From a virus, in IMG/VR virus record IMGVR_UViG_3300033149_001582, positions 1 to 24,737 of that record: 24,737 nucleotides of DNA, one strand, 5' to 3'. Shown here one piece after another: positions 1-5,428 of the stretch (positions are counted from its first letter, which is position 1; every line of letters begins with the position of its first letter). Position numbers and translations under genes: made by a program. The notes beneath the pieces are model-generated. The model was given only the letters and a program-made list of their open reading frames with translations, searched no databases and was not told the DNA's origin.

Positions 1-58
1 TCAGTATAACCGTATTAGAACCAGCCAGAGCAATAAGGACCGCACCAGTATCAATCAT
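1..58 (-). CDS. small hydrophobic protein, partial (C-terminus off the left edge)
   Basis: Only the first 19 codons lie in the window. They begin with an ATG at 58-56 that overlaps the TGA of the upstream zinc-ribbon gene (ATGA), with an AAGGAGG-like site just before it. The peptide MIDTGAVLIALAGSNTVIL is almost wholly hydrophobic, so this is probably the first membrane segment of a small phage membrane protein. A holin is possible but not shown. It is translationally coupled to the two genes before it in the left-hand minus-strand operon. Confidence 0.6.
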   Translation of the reverse strand, partial: MIDTGAVLIALAGSNTVIL

Positions 59-180
59 TTGTCCTCCTTCACCCAAACTCTATAGTTACAATCTGGTGTA
101 TGGCACTTATACATTACCTCACCAGTGGTTATATTCCTAATCACTATCAGTAGTGGTTTTCCACATTTCGGGCACATCAT
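55..180 (-). CDS. 41-aa zinc-ribbon protein
   Basis: A short ORF whose start overlaps the stop of the terminase-small-subunit-like gene (ATGA at 180-177) and whose stop overlaps the next start. It has CPKC at residues 3-6 and a second pair, C26 and C31 (CHTPDC), the usual four ligands of a one-zinc ribbon, with beta-strand-like hydrophobic residues between them. The function is unknown. Short zinc ribbons next to packaging genes are common in phages and may bind DNA or protein partners. Tight coupling on both sides supports that it is translated. Confidence 0.7.
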   Translation of the reverse strand: MMCPKCGKPLLIVIRNITTGEVMYKCHTPDCNYRVWVKEDK

Positions 181-695
181 CGGACATTTTTTTCTTCCTT
201 TTCCAGCCTGATGGTTAGCACGGTTTTGGTAAAATCAAATGCCTCACCAGAATCATCCTTACCACTGACCAGTTGCCTGATTCTGGTTAACTGCTCAGGA
301 GTGTAAAACTTCCTGATGGTTAACAGATATTGCTGTTCCTTCTCCGTCAATGGTTTCTCTTGAGCATCCTTAAATAATATTTGGAAGTCCTTGGCCAGAA
401 CTAACCTGAAGTTGCGGGTAAATTCAATATCAATAAGCTGGTTGGACAACTGCTCTCTTAACTCGCCTAGGGCTTTAGTCTCCAACTCATTAAAGCCGTT
501 GTCCTCTGCTCTCCAACGTTTAATGGTGGCTAGGTGAACCTTAGCCAAGGCTATGGACTCCATAACAGAAAAGCCAGCTACCAGATAACTCAGGTAACGG
601 GCTCTTTTGCCACCATCCGCATAATAATTGATTAAGGATTGGGCTGCTCCCTCAGTAGGAGTTATTACACCTTCCACAGTCTCAATGTCATTCAT
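177..695 (-). CDS. HTH DNA-binding protein, terminase small subunit-like
   Basis: A 172-residue protein. Residues about 35-65 form a predicted helix-turn-helix (LSYLVAGFSVMESIALAKVH then TIKRWRAED), the arrangement of small terminase subunits and phage DNA-packaging HTH proteins. A charged helical C-terminal half follows, which in that family mediates oligomerisation and binding of the large subunit. The start at 695 has TAGGAG nine bases upstream and follows a strong minus-strand promoter at 714-742. It leads a minus-strand operon leaving the window, the expected place for the packaging and structural genes. A transcription regulator is the main alternative, because no large terminase is visible to confirm the role. 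Confidence 0.55.
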   Translation of the reverse strand: MNDIETVEGVITPTEGAAQSLINYYADGGKRARYLSYLVAGFSVMESIALAKVHLATIKRWRAEDNGFNELETKALGELREQLSNQLIDIEFTRNFRLVLAKDFQILFKDAQEKPLTEKEQQYLLTIRKFYTPEQLTRIRQLVSGKDDSGEAFDFTKTVLTIRLEKEEKNVR

Positions 696-713
696 GCTTA
701 CACTCCTATTTAC

Positions 714-742
714 ATTCTAACACAGTAAGCTAGTTATGTCAA
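714..742 (-). promoter_or_regulatory. sigma70-type promoter of the left (late) minus-strand operon
   Basis: On the minus strand, TTGACA (742-737) is separated by exactly 17 bases from TAGAAT (719-714). Transcription would begin near 707, a few bases before the ribosome binding site of the gene at 695. The -35 lies in an element reading CTTGACATAACTAGCTTAC, which recurs almost unchanged on the minus strand near 3929-3909. Confidence 0.8.
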
Positions 743-752
743 GCTAAGTCTG

Positions 753-798
753 AGTATACTTGCAAATGTATAATACTATATTATGTTAAGTATACTTG
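753..798. repeat. paired AGTATACTTG direct repeats, putative operator
   Basis: The 10-base sequence AGTATACTTG occurs at 753-762 and again at 789-798, 36 bases apart. Each copy contains the perfect palindrome AGTATACT, extended to AAGTATACTT at 788-797. The right copy overlaps the -35 hexamer of the plus-strand promoter (796-801) and the left copy lies about ten bases upstream of the -35 of the divergent minus-strand promoter. That is the geometry of a repressor controlling a divergent switch. The binding protein is unknown. Confidence 0.6.
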
Positions 799-824
799 AC
801 AAGAGTTTAGACAGGTGCTATAAT
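796..824 (+). promoter_or_regulatory. strong sigma70 promoter of the first plus-strand operon
   Basis: TTGACA (796-801), a 17-base spacer and TATAAT (819-824) match the full sigma70 consensus, and TG at 816-817 adds an extended -10. Transcription would start near 831, just upstream of GAGAGGTGAG and the ATG at 846. This rules out the longer reading frame starting at 783, whose start codon lies upstream of the -35. Confidence 0.9.
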
Positions 825-845
825 TATAGTAAGAGAGGTGAGAAG

Positions 846-1007
846 ATGGAAGATATTGAAGTAGAAGAAATTGTACTTAGGGTGTTGGAGAAAACCCTTG
901 AACACCGTTACTGTTATCACTGCCAAAGGGAAGTTACAATGGTAAAGTTTGAAGCAGGTGGCCAAGTCCTTCACAGGTGTCTTAATTGCTTAGGAGTGTT
1001 TAGTTAG
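846..1007 (+). CDS. 53-aa zinc-ribbon protein
   Basis: First gene of the plus-strand early operon. The ATG at 846 is chosen because it follows the ribosome binding site GAGAGGTG and lies downstream of the predicted transcription start. The protein has an acidic N-terminal helix and two cysteine pairs, CYHC (residues about 23-26) and CLNC (about 46-49), separated by a hydrophobic strand, typical of a single zinc ribbon. No enzymatic motif is visible. Early position and small size fit a host-takeover or transcription-modulating protein, but that is inference. Confidence 0.75.
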   Translation: MEDIEVEEIVLRVLEKTLEHRYCYHCQREVTMVKFEAGGQVLHRCLNCLGVFS

Positions 1008-1019
1008 AGAAGGTGTAAA

Positions 1020-1184
1020 ATGACTAAGTTGGAGAAACTAATCAAGAGGTTTGAGGAAATCAGAGAACAATATAAAGGTGATGAGGAAGTAATCCATGGT
1101 AAAATGGATGATGCCTTACTCCAATATATAGATTCTGACCGCATTACCGAATTGTTTAATGCTGATACAAAGTGGTATGCTTAA
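1020..1184 (+). CDS. 54-aa acidic helical protein, hypothetical
   Basis: A reading frame filling the gap between the two zinc-ribbon genes. It starts with ATG at 1020 after AGAGAAGGTG and ends at TAA 1182-1184, ten bases before the next start. The product is charged and predicted helical throughout (KLEKLIKRFEEIREQYKG near the start), with no cysteines or membrane segment. It is probably a small soluble phage protein of unknown role. Confidence 0.65.
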   Translation: MTKLEKLIKRFEEIREQYKGDEEVIHGKMDDALLQYIDSDRITELFNADTKWYA

Positions 1185-1193
1185 AGGAGTAAC

Positions 1194-1418
1194 ATGGCTT
1201 GGGGAGCATATCAACAGCCAGGGTTAAGCGAGGAAATAGACAGCCTAGGGTCTGAACTATCAGTGGTTATTGGCTGTCCTGTACACTATCCTGCATATAA
1301 TAAAAATTTATTCGAATGTAGGTGTGGGGTAATATTTCCTCTATATGTGGTTAAAGGGCGGAATTGGCAGGTGATTAAACAAAAACATATTGAGGAAAGG
1401 AGAATGATAAAGGTATGA
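1194..1418 (+). CDS. 74-aa hypothetical protein with CRC metal-site-like motif
   Basis: The ATG at 1194 follows AAAGGAG. The protein has Cys28 and a CRC pair near residues 42-44, plus histidines, enough for a small zinc-binding fold resembling a degenerate ribbon (FECRCGVIFPLYVV reads like the second knuckle followed by a strand). Its stop overlaps the next start (ATGA), showing translational coupling. No family recognised. Confidence 0.65.
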   Translation: MAWGAYQQPGLSEEIDSLGSELSVVIGCPVHYPAYNKNLFECRCGVIFPLYVVKGRNWQVIKQKHIEERRMIKV

Positions 1419-1549
1419 ACAAAAAGGTAAAGGTTATATGTACCTATTGCCATGAAACTGTAGAAGTAGACCAATACATAGCTGACATGCTAGATGAAAC
1501 CACAGCCTTCTGTTGTGGCAGGTGTCTAAGGGTAGACCAACCATTATAG
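1415..1549 (+). CDS. 44-aa zinc-ribbon protein
   Basis: This short gene overlaps its predecessor by four bases. It has CTYC at residues 9-12 and CCGRC at 33-37, the two knuckles of a zinc ribbon joined by an acidic helix (VDQYIADML). The AAAGG upstream serves as ribosome binding site. The spacing resembles the ribbons found in archaeal-type transcription factors and many phage miniproteins; no specific function can be assigned. Confidence 0.7.
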   Translation: MNKKVKVICTYCHETVEVDQYIADMLDETTAFCCGRCLRVDQPL

Positions 1550-1564
1550 AGTAAGGAAAGCTAA

Positions 1565-1999
1565 ATGACCATTCCTAACGTAACCATGCGTTGGTGTGTT
1601 AAGAAATCCATCTGTAAGTGGTGCAGCCAGCCCATAGACAATGGGACGCCTATGGTTTCAGTAATCTTTTGGAATAAAGGCAACCCAGAAAGCAGGAAAT
1701 GGAATAGTTACTCCAAGTATCATCCTCAGTGCTGGGTAGAACAAGGACTGGATTATCTTAGGAGGAATCCTTACGTACCTCAAACTAGGGAGCATAAACC
1801 AAAACTATGTGAGGAGGATAGAAGAAAACGGTTCCTGCTGGTTAGGAAATTTCACAAAGCTGAACAGCAGAGGAGGAATTGTGGTAAGTTTCCAGACAAC
1901 CTACTGGCTGAGATTAAACTAACCCAGCAAATGGTTGACATAATGCTGGAGGTAGCTACGTTGGGAGGAGTGCCAGAATCATGGGCAGGGAAATTATAA
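1565..1999 (+). CDS. 144-aa zinc-finger protein, hypothetical
   Basis: The ATG at 1565 follows GTAAGGAAAG. The N-terminal third carries a CKWC pair (residues 17-20) and, about 35 residues later, HPQCW, giving a C-x2-C...H-x2-C set like the treble-clef or PARP-type fingers that bind DNA ends. The remainder is a basic helix-rich region (EEDRRKRFLLVRKFHKAEQQRR) that would suit nucleic acid binding, followed by an amphipathic tail. It is the largest of the early metal-binding proteins. The specific role is unknown. Confidence 0.7.
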   Translation: MTIPNVTMRWCVKKSICKWCSQPIDNGTPMVSVIFWNKGNPESRKWNSYSKYHPQCWVEQGLDYLRRNPYVPQTREHKPKLCEEDRRKRFLLVRKFHKAEQQRRNCGKFPDNLLAEIKLTQQMVDIMLEVATLGGVPESWAGKL

Positions 2000-2011
2000 G
2001 GAGGGATAAAC

Positions 2012-2233
2012 ATGTGGAGACCTGAGAAAGACTGGGACAAGGAAATACTCGACCAGTACTTAATAATGTCTGGATGGAAGCCTACCAATATGCAGGGTGC
2101 ATTAAACCTCGTTGGTTTTGTTGCTGATGCTATGCTTGAGGCACTGAGAACTGGGGCAACCAGAATCAATAACGTAGGAGACCCACCTAATGGCAAAGGT
2201 GTAATCGTATTTATCCCCGATGAGGAAGAATAG
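2012..2233 (+). CDS. 73-aa hypothetical phage protein
   Basis: The ATG at 2012 follows GGAGGGATAAAC. It begins MWRPEKDWDK, has a central segment ADAMLEALR and ends in an acidic tail after a VIVFIPDEEE strand. This overall pattern is shared by small proteins in many tailed phages, so it is probably a genuine conserved gene, but no activity is known to me. It sits directly before the methyltransferase gene. Confidence 0.7.
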   Translation: MWRPEKDWDKEILDQYLIMSGWKPTNMQGALNLVGFVADAMLEALRTGATRINNVGDPPNGKGVIVFIPDEEE

Positions 2234-2255
2234 GTGAGCAGAAAGGCTATAACAA

Positions 2256-2777
2256 ATGGATATATGGAATAATAAATATGATGTAATAGTGATTGACCCA
2301 CCTTGGGATATAGGTAAGATAATTAGAAAAGTGAGACCCAAACAGGGTCCTACGTTAGATTATCCTACAATGTCTATAGGGGAAATAGCTAGTTTGGAGA
2401 TAAAGAAAATAGCTACCGATGACTGTGTATTGTTCCTATGGACCATAAACCAATACCTTGGTACCGCCATTGACCTAGTTAGTTTTTGGGGATTTAGATT
2501 CCACTTACTTATTACATGGGATAAACAGAATGGAATGTGTCTTTTCGGATTCCATCGCAGAACAGAGTTTGTATTGGTAGGGTTCAAAGGTAAAATTGAA
2601 ATGTATCCACACAGAAAAGCTATGCCCACCATTATAACGGAATCATCATGGGGCAAACATTCAGTTAAGCCTGACATATTTTACCAATGGGCTGAAACCT
2701 TCGGTGATAAGAAGGTAGATTTATTTGCTAGACGACAAAGACCTGGATGGGACTGTTGGGGTAATGAGGTAGAATAG
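2256..2777 (+). CDS. MT-A70 family adenine DNA methyltransferase
   Basis: A 173-residue protein with the MT-A70 catalytic motif DPPW at residues 14-17, followed by LFLWTINQYL and WDKQNG, the SAM-binding and core strands of this family. It ends with the expected FARRQRPGWDCWGNE segment. MT-A70 enzymes transfer methyl groups from SAM to the N6 of adenine; phage members modify the genome, often against restriction. It is near full length for compact phage versions. The start follows AAAGG. Its early position would allow modification of incoming DNA. Confidence 0.93.
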   Translation: MDIWNNKYDVIVIDPPWDIGKIIRKVRPKQGPTLDYPTMSIGEIASLEIKKIATDDCVLFLWTINQYLGTAIDLVSFWGFRFHLLITWDKQNGMCLFGFHRRTEFVLVGFKGKIEMYPHRKAMPTIITESSWGKHSVKPDIFYQWAETFGDKKVDLFARRQRPGWDCWGNEVE

Positions 2778-3017
2778 GTGAGAAAGGCTTTGACTTACGA
2801 ACAATATCTAACCTCTGACGTATGGAGGTGTAGCAACTCTCCCACAGGCGCTCATCATTGGGTAGAAATCCAACATGCCGTAGGTGAAGACTTCCACACA
2901 GGGCTGTGGTACTGTAAATACTGTATGGATGGTAAGAAATTCCCTAAAGACTGGGCAGCTTGTAACAAAATGGTTGGAGTAATAAAGGAGGGTCAAGATG
3001 ATGATTTGGCAAGTTAG
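2778..3017 (+). CDS. 79-aa zinc-ribbon-like protein
   Basis: A GTG start at 2778 lies directly after the methyltransferase stop, with GAGGT in the preceding codons as ribosome binding site. The sequence has W-R-C near residue 18, HHW at about 26-28, then a WYCKYC pair and a final cysteine in WAACNK. Such Cys/His-rich, Trp-rich proteins are common small phage zinc binders. It shares the operon with the methyltransferase; no function is recognised. Confidence 0.7.
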   Translation: MRKALTYEQYLTSDVWRCSNSPTGAHHWVEIQHAVGEDFHTGLWYCKYCMDGKKFPKDWAACNKMVGVIKEGQDDDLAS

Positions 3018-3057
3018 GTTTACATCTTTAGGATTACCTTCCTGCCAGGATTGTTAA
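2998..3057 (+). CDS. possible 19-aa miniprotein at the operon end
   Basis: ATGATG at 2998-3003 is preceded by GGAGGG at good spacing and overlaps the end of the gene before it. The peptide MMIWQVRFTSLGLPSCQDC ends in a CxxC pair. The good ribosome binding site is the main support; length alone cannot prove it. It could equally be a remnant of a longer gene. Confidence 0.35.
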   Translation: MMIWQVRFTSLGLPSCQDC

Positions 3058-3151
3058 CCAACAGAGGAAATAATGAATTTACAGGAAAGTTAATTTCTCA
3101 GACCTTAACTAGGAAAATAAATAACTATCTGAAAAAGAGCTGACCCGTACC

Positions 3152-3180
3152 TTGACAGGAAGTAGCACATATGTTCTAAT
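3152..3180 (+). promoter_or_regulatory. plus-strand promoter antisense to the 3231-3761 gene
   Basis: TTGACA (3152-3157), a 17-base spacer and TCTAAT (3175-3180), with TG at 3172-3173 extending the -10. Transcription from about 3187 would immediately enter the 3200-3220 hairpin and then run antisense to the minus-strand gene. No plus-strand gene follows until 4072. The operator at 3163-3178 overlaps the spacer and the -10, so a bound protein should block it. Confidence 0.6.
3163..3178. promoter_or_regulatory. operator copy 1 of the TAG(A/C)AC-N4-GTTCTA family
   Basis: TAGCACATATGTTCTA is an imperfect 16-base dyad (TAGCAC / GTTCTA, one mismatch). It sits on the spacer and -10 of the promoter at 3152-3180. 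Near-identical sites occur at 3930-3945 and 9073-9088. Confidence 0.65.
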
Positions 3181-3188
3181 CGCCGAGT

Positions 3189-3225
3189 AAACAAAAAGAG
3201 ACGGTTGGCAACTAACCGTCCCTCT
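3189..3225 (-). terminator. rho-independent terminator of the 3231-3761 gene
   Basis: Read on the minus strand, a GACGGTT / AACCGTC stem (3220-3214 with 3206-3200, extendable by A-T, G-C and G-U pairs) encloses a 7-base loop and is followed by TCTTTTTGTTT. It begins about five bases after the TAA of the minus-strand gene. On the plus strand the same stem has only a weak T-rich tail, so it may be partly bidirectional. Confidence 0.85.
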
Positions 3226-3230
3226 TGCTG

Positions 3231-3761
3231 TTATTTGACTGGAGCTAACTTGCCTTCAGCTATGACACGTTTCTTGACAGCTTGCTTTTTCTGCCAGGAC
3301 TGGCTGTTAGTCGCAGCTGAAGCTATAGCCGCTTGTTCCTCAGGGGTAGCAAACTTGTCTACAATCTCCTGTAGACTCAAGCCGTATTCGTCCTTACTCT
3401 TGCCAGTGCTACCTCCGCCAGCTTTGTGGGATTTCACTATTGCGGTTGTCAAAGCTACCGTCTTATAAGTAACGTCTGGTTCCGCTGGGTTAGCTTTGTC
3501 CACTTTGTAAGTAAATCCCCAACCCTTGACATCAGTGATAGCCTTGTCAAGGTTCAGTAGCTTGACCTGCTTGTGGATTTCAGCGGCTAATGCTTCACGT
3601 TTGCCAGCTAATTGCTCCGACTCTTTCTGCAGCTTCTCAGCTTCAGCCTTAGCCCGTTCTTTCTTGCTGGCTACGATTTGCAGGGCTATAGCTTCCATAC
3701 CAGCTACATCGTTGTTGGATATAGCTGTAGCCATTTGAGCTTGAAGTTCCTCAATGCTCAT
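3231..3761 (-). CDS. coiled-coil protein with basic C-terminal domain, possible regulator
   Basis: A 176-residue protein. Residues about 1-75 are strongly helical and charged (alternating Lys/Glu/Ala, a coiled-coil pattern). Residues about 76-115 contain strands, including GWGFTYKV. A Gly/Ser/Lys linker (HKAGGGSTGKSK) leads to a basic helical domain ending in KKQAVKKRVIAEGKLAP. Oligomerising N-terminus plus basic C-terminus resembles nucleoid-associated or regulatory proteins, but I recognise no named family. The start follows AGAGAGGTGAAGGA. It is the only minus-strand gene within the plus-strand operons and has its own promoter (3812-3840) and terminator, as expected for an autonomously controlled regulator. 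Confidence 0.75.
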   Translation of the reverse strand: MSIEELQAQMATAISNNDVAGMEAIALQIVASKKERAKAEAEKLQKESEQLAGKREALAAEIHKQVKLLNLDKAITDVKGWGFTYKVDKANPAEPDVTYKTVALTTAIVKSHKAGGGSTGKSKDEYGLSLQEIVDKFATPEEQAAIASAATNSQSWQKKQAVKKRVIAEGKLAPVK

Positions 3762-3811
3762 TCCTTCACCTCTCTATTCAATTATTAATGTACGTTACCA
3801 CTTACATATAC

Positions 3812-3840
3812 ATCATAACACATAGGATAAACTTTGTCAA
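3812..3840 (-). promoter_or_regulatory. promoter of the 3231-3761 gene
   Basis: On the minus strand TTGACA (3840-3835), a 17-base spacer and TATGAT (3817-3812) form a near-consensus sigma70 promoter, with TGTGT before the -10. The start would be near 3805, giving a leader of about 45 bases. A degenerate operator lies 40 bases upstream at 3880-3895. Confidence 0.85.
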
Positions 3841-3879
3841 GTGTTTTACAGGCAATTTGTAAATATTGGTGAAAATAGG

Positions 3880-3895
3880 TAGAACATTTGAGCTA
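3880..3895. promoter_or_regulatory. operator copy 2 (degenerate)
   Basis: TAGAACATTTGAGCTA keeps the left half TAGAAC of the operator family and differs from GTTCTA at two positions in the right half. Its centre is 50 bases from that of the copy at 3930-3945, close to a whole number of helical turns, which would allow cooperative binding. Confidence 0.45.
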
Positions 3896-3929
3896 ATGGC
3901 TAGGTTATGTAAAGCTAGATTATGTCAAG

Positions 3930-3945
3930 TAGAACGGATGTTCTA
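3930..3945. promoter_or_regulatory. operator copy 3, perfect dyad
   Basis: TAGAACGGATGTTCTA is a perfect palindrome with a 4-base spacer. It lies directly against the plus-strand -35 (3946-3951) and one base from a minus-strand TTGACA (3928-3923), so the dyad is flanked by divergent -35 hexamers. Its core GAAC-N4-GTTC is also the known LexA (SOS) box of Bacillus and other Gram-positive bacteria, so host LexA control is an alternative to a phage regulator. Confidence 0.75.
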
Positions 3946-3974
3946 TTGACATGTGCAATAGCAGGTAGTATAAT
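3946..3974 (+). promoter_or_regulatory. strong sigma70 promoter of the 4072-9062 operon
   Basis: TTGACA (3946-3951), a 17-base spacer and TATAAT (3969-3974) match consensus fully. Transcription would begin near 3981, leaving a leader of about 90 bases before the possible gene at 4072. A second TTGACA at 3988-3993 has only a weak -10 (CATAAC). The perfect operator dyad abuts the -35. Confidence 0.9.
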
Positions 3975-4071
3975 ATAGATAGAGTAGTTGACATAAGGTT
4001 GGCTACAGGACATAACGAGAGGATAGCCAGTCAAATGGTTATCAATAGAGCTGAGGAAAGGAGCCGAACCA

Positions 4072-4275
4072 ATGTACGTCTGGGACACGGAACTAACAGT
4101 ACCGAGTGGTAGGTCATACCTCCATGCTAAGACTAAGAAAAAACCCCGACTAAGTGATGGGTTAAGGCACCCAGTAAGAGTAATTAAGGAGGCTAAGCCA
4201 ATTGGTTCCTTGACCCAGCCCATTACCCGCCAGAGCAATAATATCGCTGGGAACAGGTGTAGTGGGCTGGGTTGA
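4072..4275 (+). CDS. 67-aa hypothetical protein, uncertain
   Basis: The ATG at 4072 has AAAGGAG upstream, and it is the first frame after the operon promoter. The product is basic, starts MYVWDTELTVPSGRSYL and ends in a polar, low-complexity tail. The last 60 bases form a 14-bp hairpin (4213-4272), so the DNA may be selected for RNA structure rather than protein. The stop immediately follows the hairpin. An alternative 25-codon frame begins at 4035. Treat the coding call as tentative. Confidence 0.4.
   Translation: MYVWDTELTVPSGRSYLHAKTKKKPRLSDGLRHPVRVIKEAKPIGSLTQPITRQSNNIAGNRCSGLG
4213..4272 (+). other. long stable hairpin in the operon leader region
   Basis: ACCCAGCCCATTAC (4213-4226) pairs with GTAGTGGGCTGGGT (4259-4272) over 14 base pairs with a single G-U. 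The 32-base apical part contains a smaller CCAG/CTGG stem. No T run follows, so it is not a standard intrinsic terminator. It lies 27 bases before the gene at 4300 and could be an RNase III site, a stability element or part of a small RNA. Confidence 0.65.
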
Positions 4276-4299
4276 AGGAATTAAGAAAGGAGTAGGATA

Positions 4300-4491
4300 A
4301 TGGAGAGTTGGAGTAAACGTCATCCACTAACAGTGAATGGTTATGGGGCTAGAGGATACGTGGGAAAGGTAAAGGGTGGCTATGATGTAGTCATTACGAT
4401 GCCCTTCAAACGGGAAGCCACTGCAAGGAAGTGTCTGAATGAGCTACACAAACTAAAGGAGGTTAGCAATGAGGCAATCAACGCTGGATAA
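4300..4491 (+). CDS. 63-aa basic hypothetical protein
   Basis: The ATG at 4300 follows AAAGGAGTAGGATA, a strong ribosome binding site. The protein is basic, with a probable beta hairpin (GYGARGYVGKVKGGYDVVITM) followed by a helix (TARKCLNELHKL). The alternation of strands and a positively charged helix would suit nucleic acid binding, but no family is recognised. Its end overlaps the next gene by 23 bases. Confidence 0.65.
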   Translation: MESWSKRHPLTVNGYGARGYVGKVKGGYDVVITMPFKREATARKCLNELHKLKEVSNEAINAG

Positions 4492-4642
4492 AATCGGTGG
4501 TGGTAATCCTGTATTCCCTATCAACCTATCAGGCAGGTCTCTACCAGTGCTACAGTTCCTCATCATGCTGGATGAGACCTGGCCTATGGAAACCGATAGG
4601 GACTGGTGGACTTTGTACCTGGCTACTAAGTGGTGGAACTAA
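4469..4642 (+). CDS. 57-aa hypothetical protein
   Basis: The start at 4469 is preceded by AAAGGAGG and lies within the end of the previous gene. The product is moderately hydrophobic with four tryptophans near the C-terminus (DWWTLYLATKWWN) and a LPVLQFLIMLDETWP segment. The stop TAA shares its last base with the ATG of the next gene (TAATG), which is strong evidence that both are translated. Function unknown. Confidence 0.65.
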   Translation: MRQSTLDKIGGGNPVFPINLSGRSLPVLQFLIMLDETWPMETDRDWWTLYLATKWWN

Positions 4643-4737
4643 TGAGGAAGCCATACCGTAGTGAGTATAAGACAGTCCACTCCTATGAACAGGCTTACCG
4701 TAAATGGAGAGTACAAAACAAGAGGAGGATGAAATGA
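4642..4737 (+). CDS. 31-aa basic miniprotein
   Basis: It begins at the TAATG junction with the previous gene and ends at an ATGA junction with the next. The peptide is very basic and tyrosine-rich (RKPYRSEYKTV near the start, KRRMK at the end). Both boundaries show translational coupling, which makes a real gene likely despite its length. It may bind nucleic acid or simply couple translation across the region. Confidence 0.55.
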   Translation: MRKPYRSEYKTVHSYEQAYRKWRVQNKRRMK

Positions 4738-4925
4738 CCTTCACTCAAGAGGATAAGCAAGCCATGGATGATGCCGCCATAGATGCAGAGAATGACCTAT
4801 CCGAGTTAACTGGTGTGGATGAGAACCTGCCCATAACCTCAGTAGCAGACTGGTTATCAAAATGGGTAATGAAAGCAGGGTATAAGAGATTGGGTAGAAT
4901 ACTAATCCAATATAAAACGGAGTAA
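4734..4925 (+). CDS. 63-aa acidic hypothetical protein
   Basis: The ATG at 4734 is chosen over an in-frame ATG at 4704, because GAGGAGG lies just before 4734 and the start overlaps the upstream stop. The N-terminal half is very acidic (DDAAIDAENDLSELTGVDE), the C-terminal half basic and helical (WLSKWVMKAGYKRLGRIL). A small phage protein of unknown function; the charge split would suit a DNA mimic or an adaptor, which is speculation. Confidence 0.65.
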   Translation: MTFTQEDKQAMDDAAIDAENDLSELTGVDENLPITSVADWLSKWVMKAGYKRLGRILIQYKTE

Positions 4926-4951
4926 ATAATAGATGTATGAGGAGGATTATA

Positions 4952-5275
4952 ATGGAACCAATAAGGGTCGACCCACTAACAGGCGTAATGAATTACTTGT
5001 CTACGCTTGCTGCAGGAAACCCCTACCCCGACCAACAAATAACTTCAAAGTTGGAAGACATAACTGTTGATACCTCATTACCCAAAGACATAATGATATG
5101 GGAGACAGGCATCAAACGGCTCAACATTGAGGGTAAGTGGGTTATCGTTGAACAGTATCCTGATGAGGAGGCTGCTAAAGTAGGACATGAGAACTGGGTC
5201 AGGATAATGCAGGAGTATCCTGACTATCCACTCAAGGACATTGACATTTGGAGTTTACATATTGAGGAGGATTAA
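4952..5275 (+). CDS. 107-aa conserved-type hypothetical phage protein
   Basis: Start 4952 is preferred to the in-frame ATG at 4937, because AGGAGG lies between the two and serves 4952. The protein has a strand-rich core (IMIWETGIKRL, GKWVIVEQYP) followed by DEEAAKVGHENWVRIM and a tail DIWSL. This pattern, in which a strand ending in EQYPDEEAA leads into a helix ending in W, recurs in small proteins of many tailed phages. No enzymatic motif is seen. It is followed directly by a coupled zinc-finger gene. Confidence 0.75.
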   Translation: MEPIRVDPLTGVMNYLSTLAAGNPYPDQQITSKLEDITVDTSLPKDIMIWETGIKRLNIEGKWVIVEQYPDEEAAKVGHENWVRIMQEYPDYPLKDIDIWSLHIEED

Positions 5276-5425
5276 ATGATACACCATGAAAGAGACCGCA
5301 AGCAGGGTCAACCAATCCGATGCTATGTCTGTAATGCCTCAGGTGGTACACTAATCAAAGACGATAAAGGTTATCGCCACACTGAATCGGATATGAAATG
5401 CAGGCTAATGAAATTAAGGAGGTAG
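5276..5425 (+). CDS. 49-aa zinc-finger protein
   Basis: The ATG at 5276 overlaps no stop but follows the preceding TAA by one base pair, with GAGGAGG in the end of the previous gene as ribosome binding site. It carries CYVC (residues 16-19), a histidine near 36 and Cys42, a plausible C-x2-C...H...C zinc site. The rest is basic. It is another of the small metal-binding proteins of this operon. Confidence 0.65.
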   Translation: MIHHERDRKQGQPIRCYVCNASGGTLIKDDKGYRHTESDMKCRLMKLRR

Positions 5426-5428
5426 CAC

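Noticed and set aside
783-845. N-terminal extension of the first early gene from an ATG at 783
   Set aside because: It begins upstream of the -35 hexamer of a consensus promoter and has no ribosome binding site; the ATG at 846 has both the right position and GAGAGGTG.
3903-3928. Second minus-strand promoter starting at TTGACA 3928-3923
   Set aside because: Only a weak -10 (ACCTAG or similar) at 16-18 bp; treated as part of the repeated promoter/operator module rather than a working promoter.
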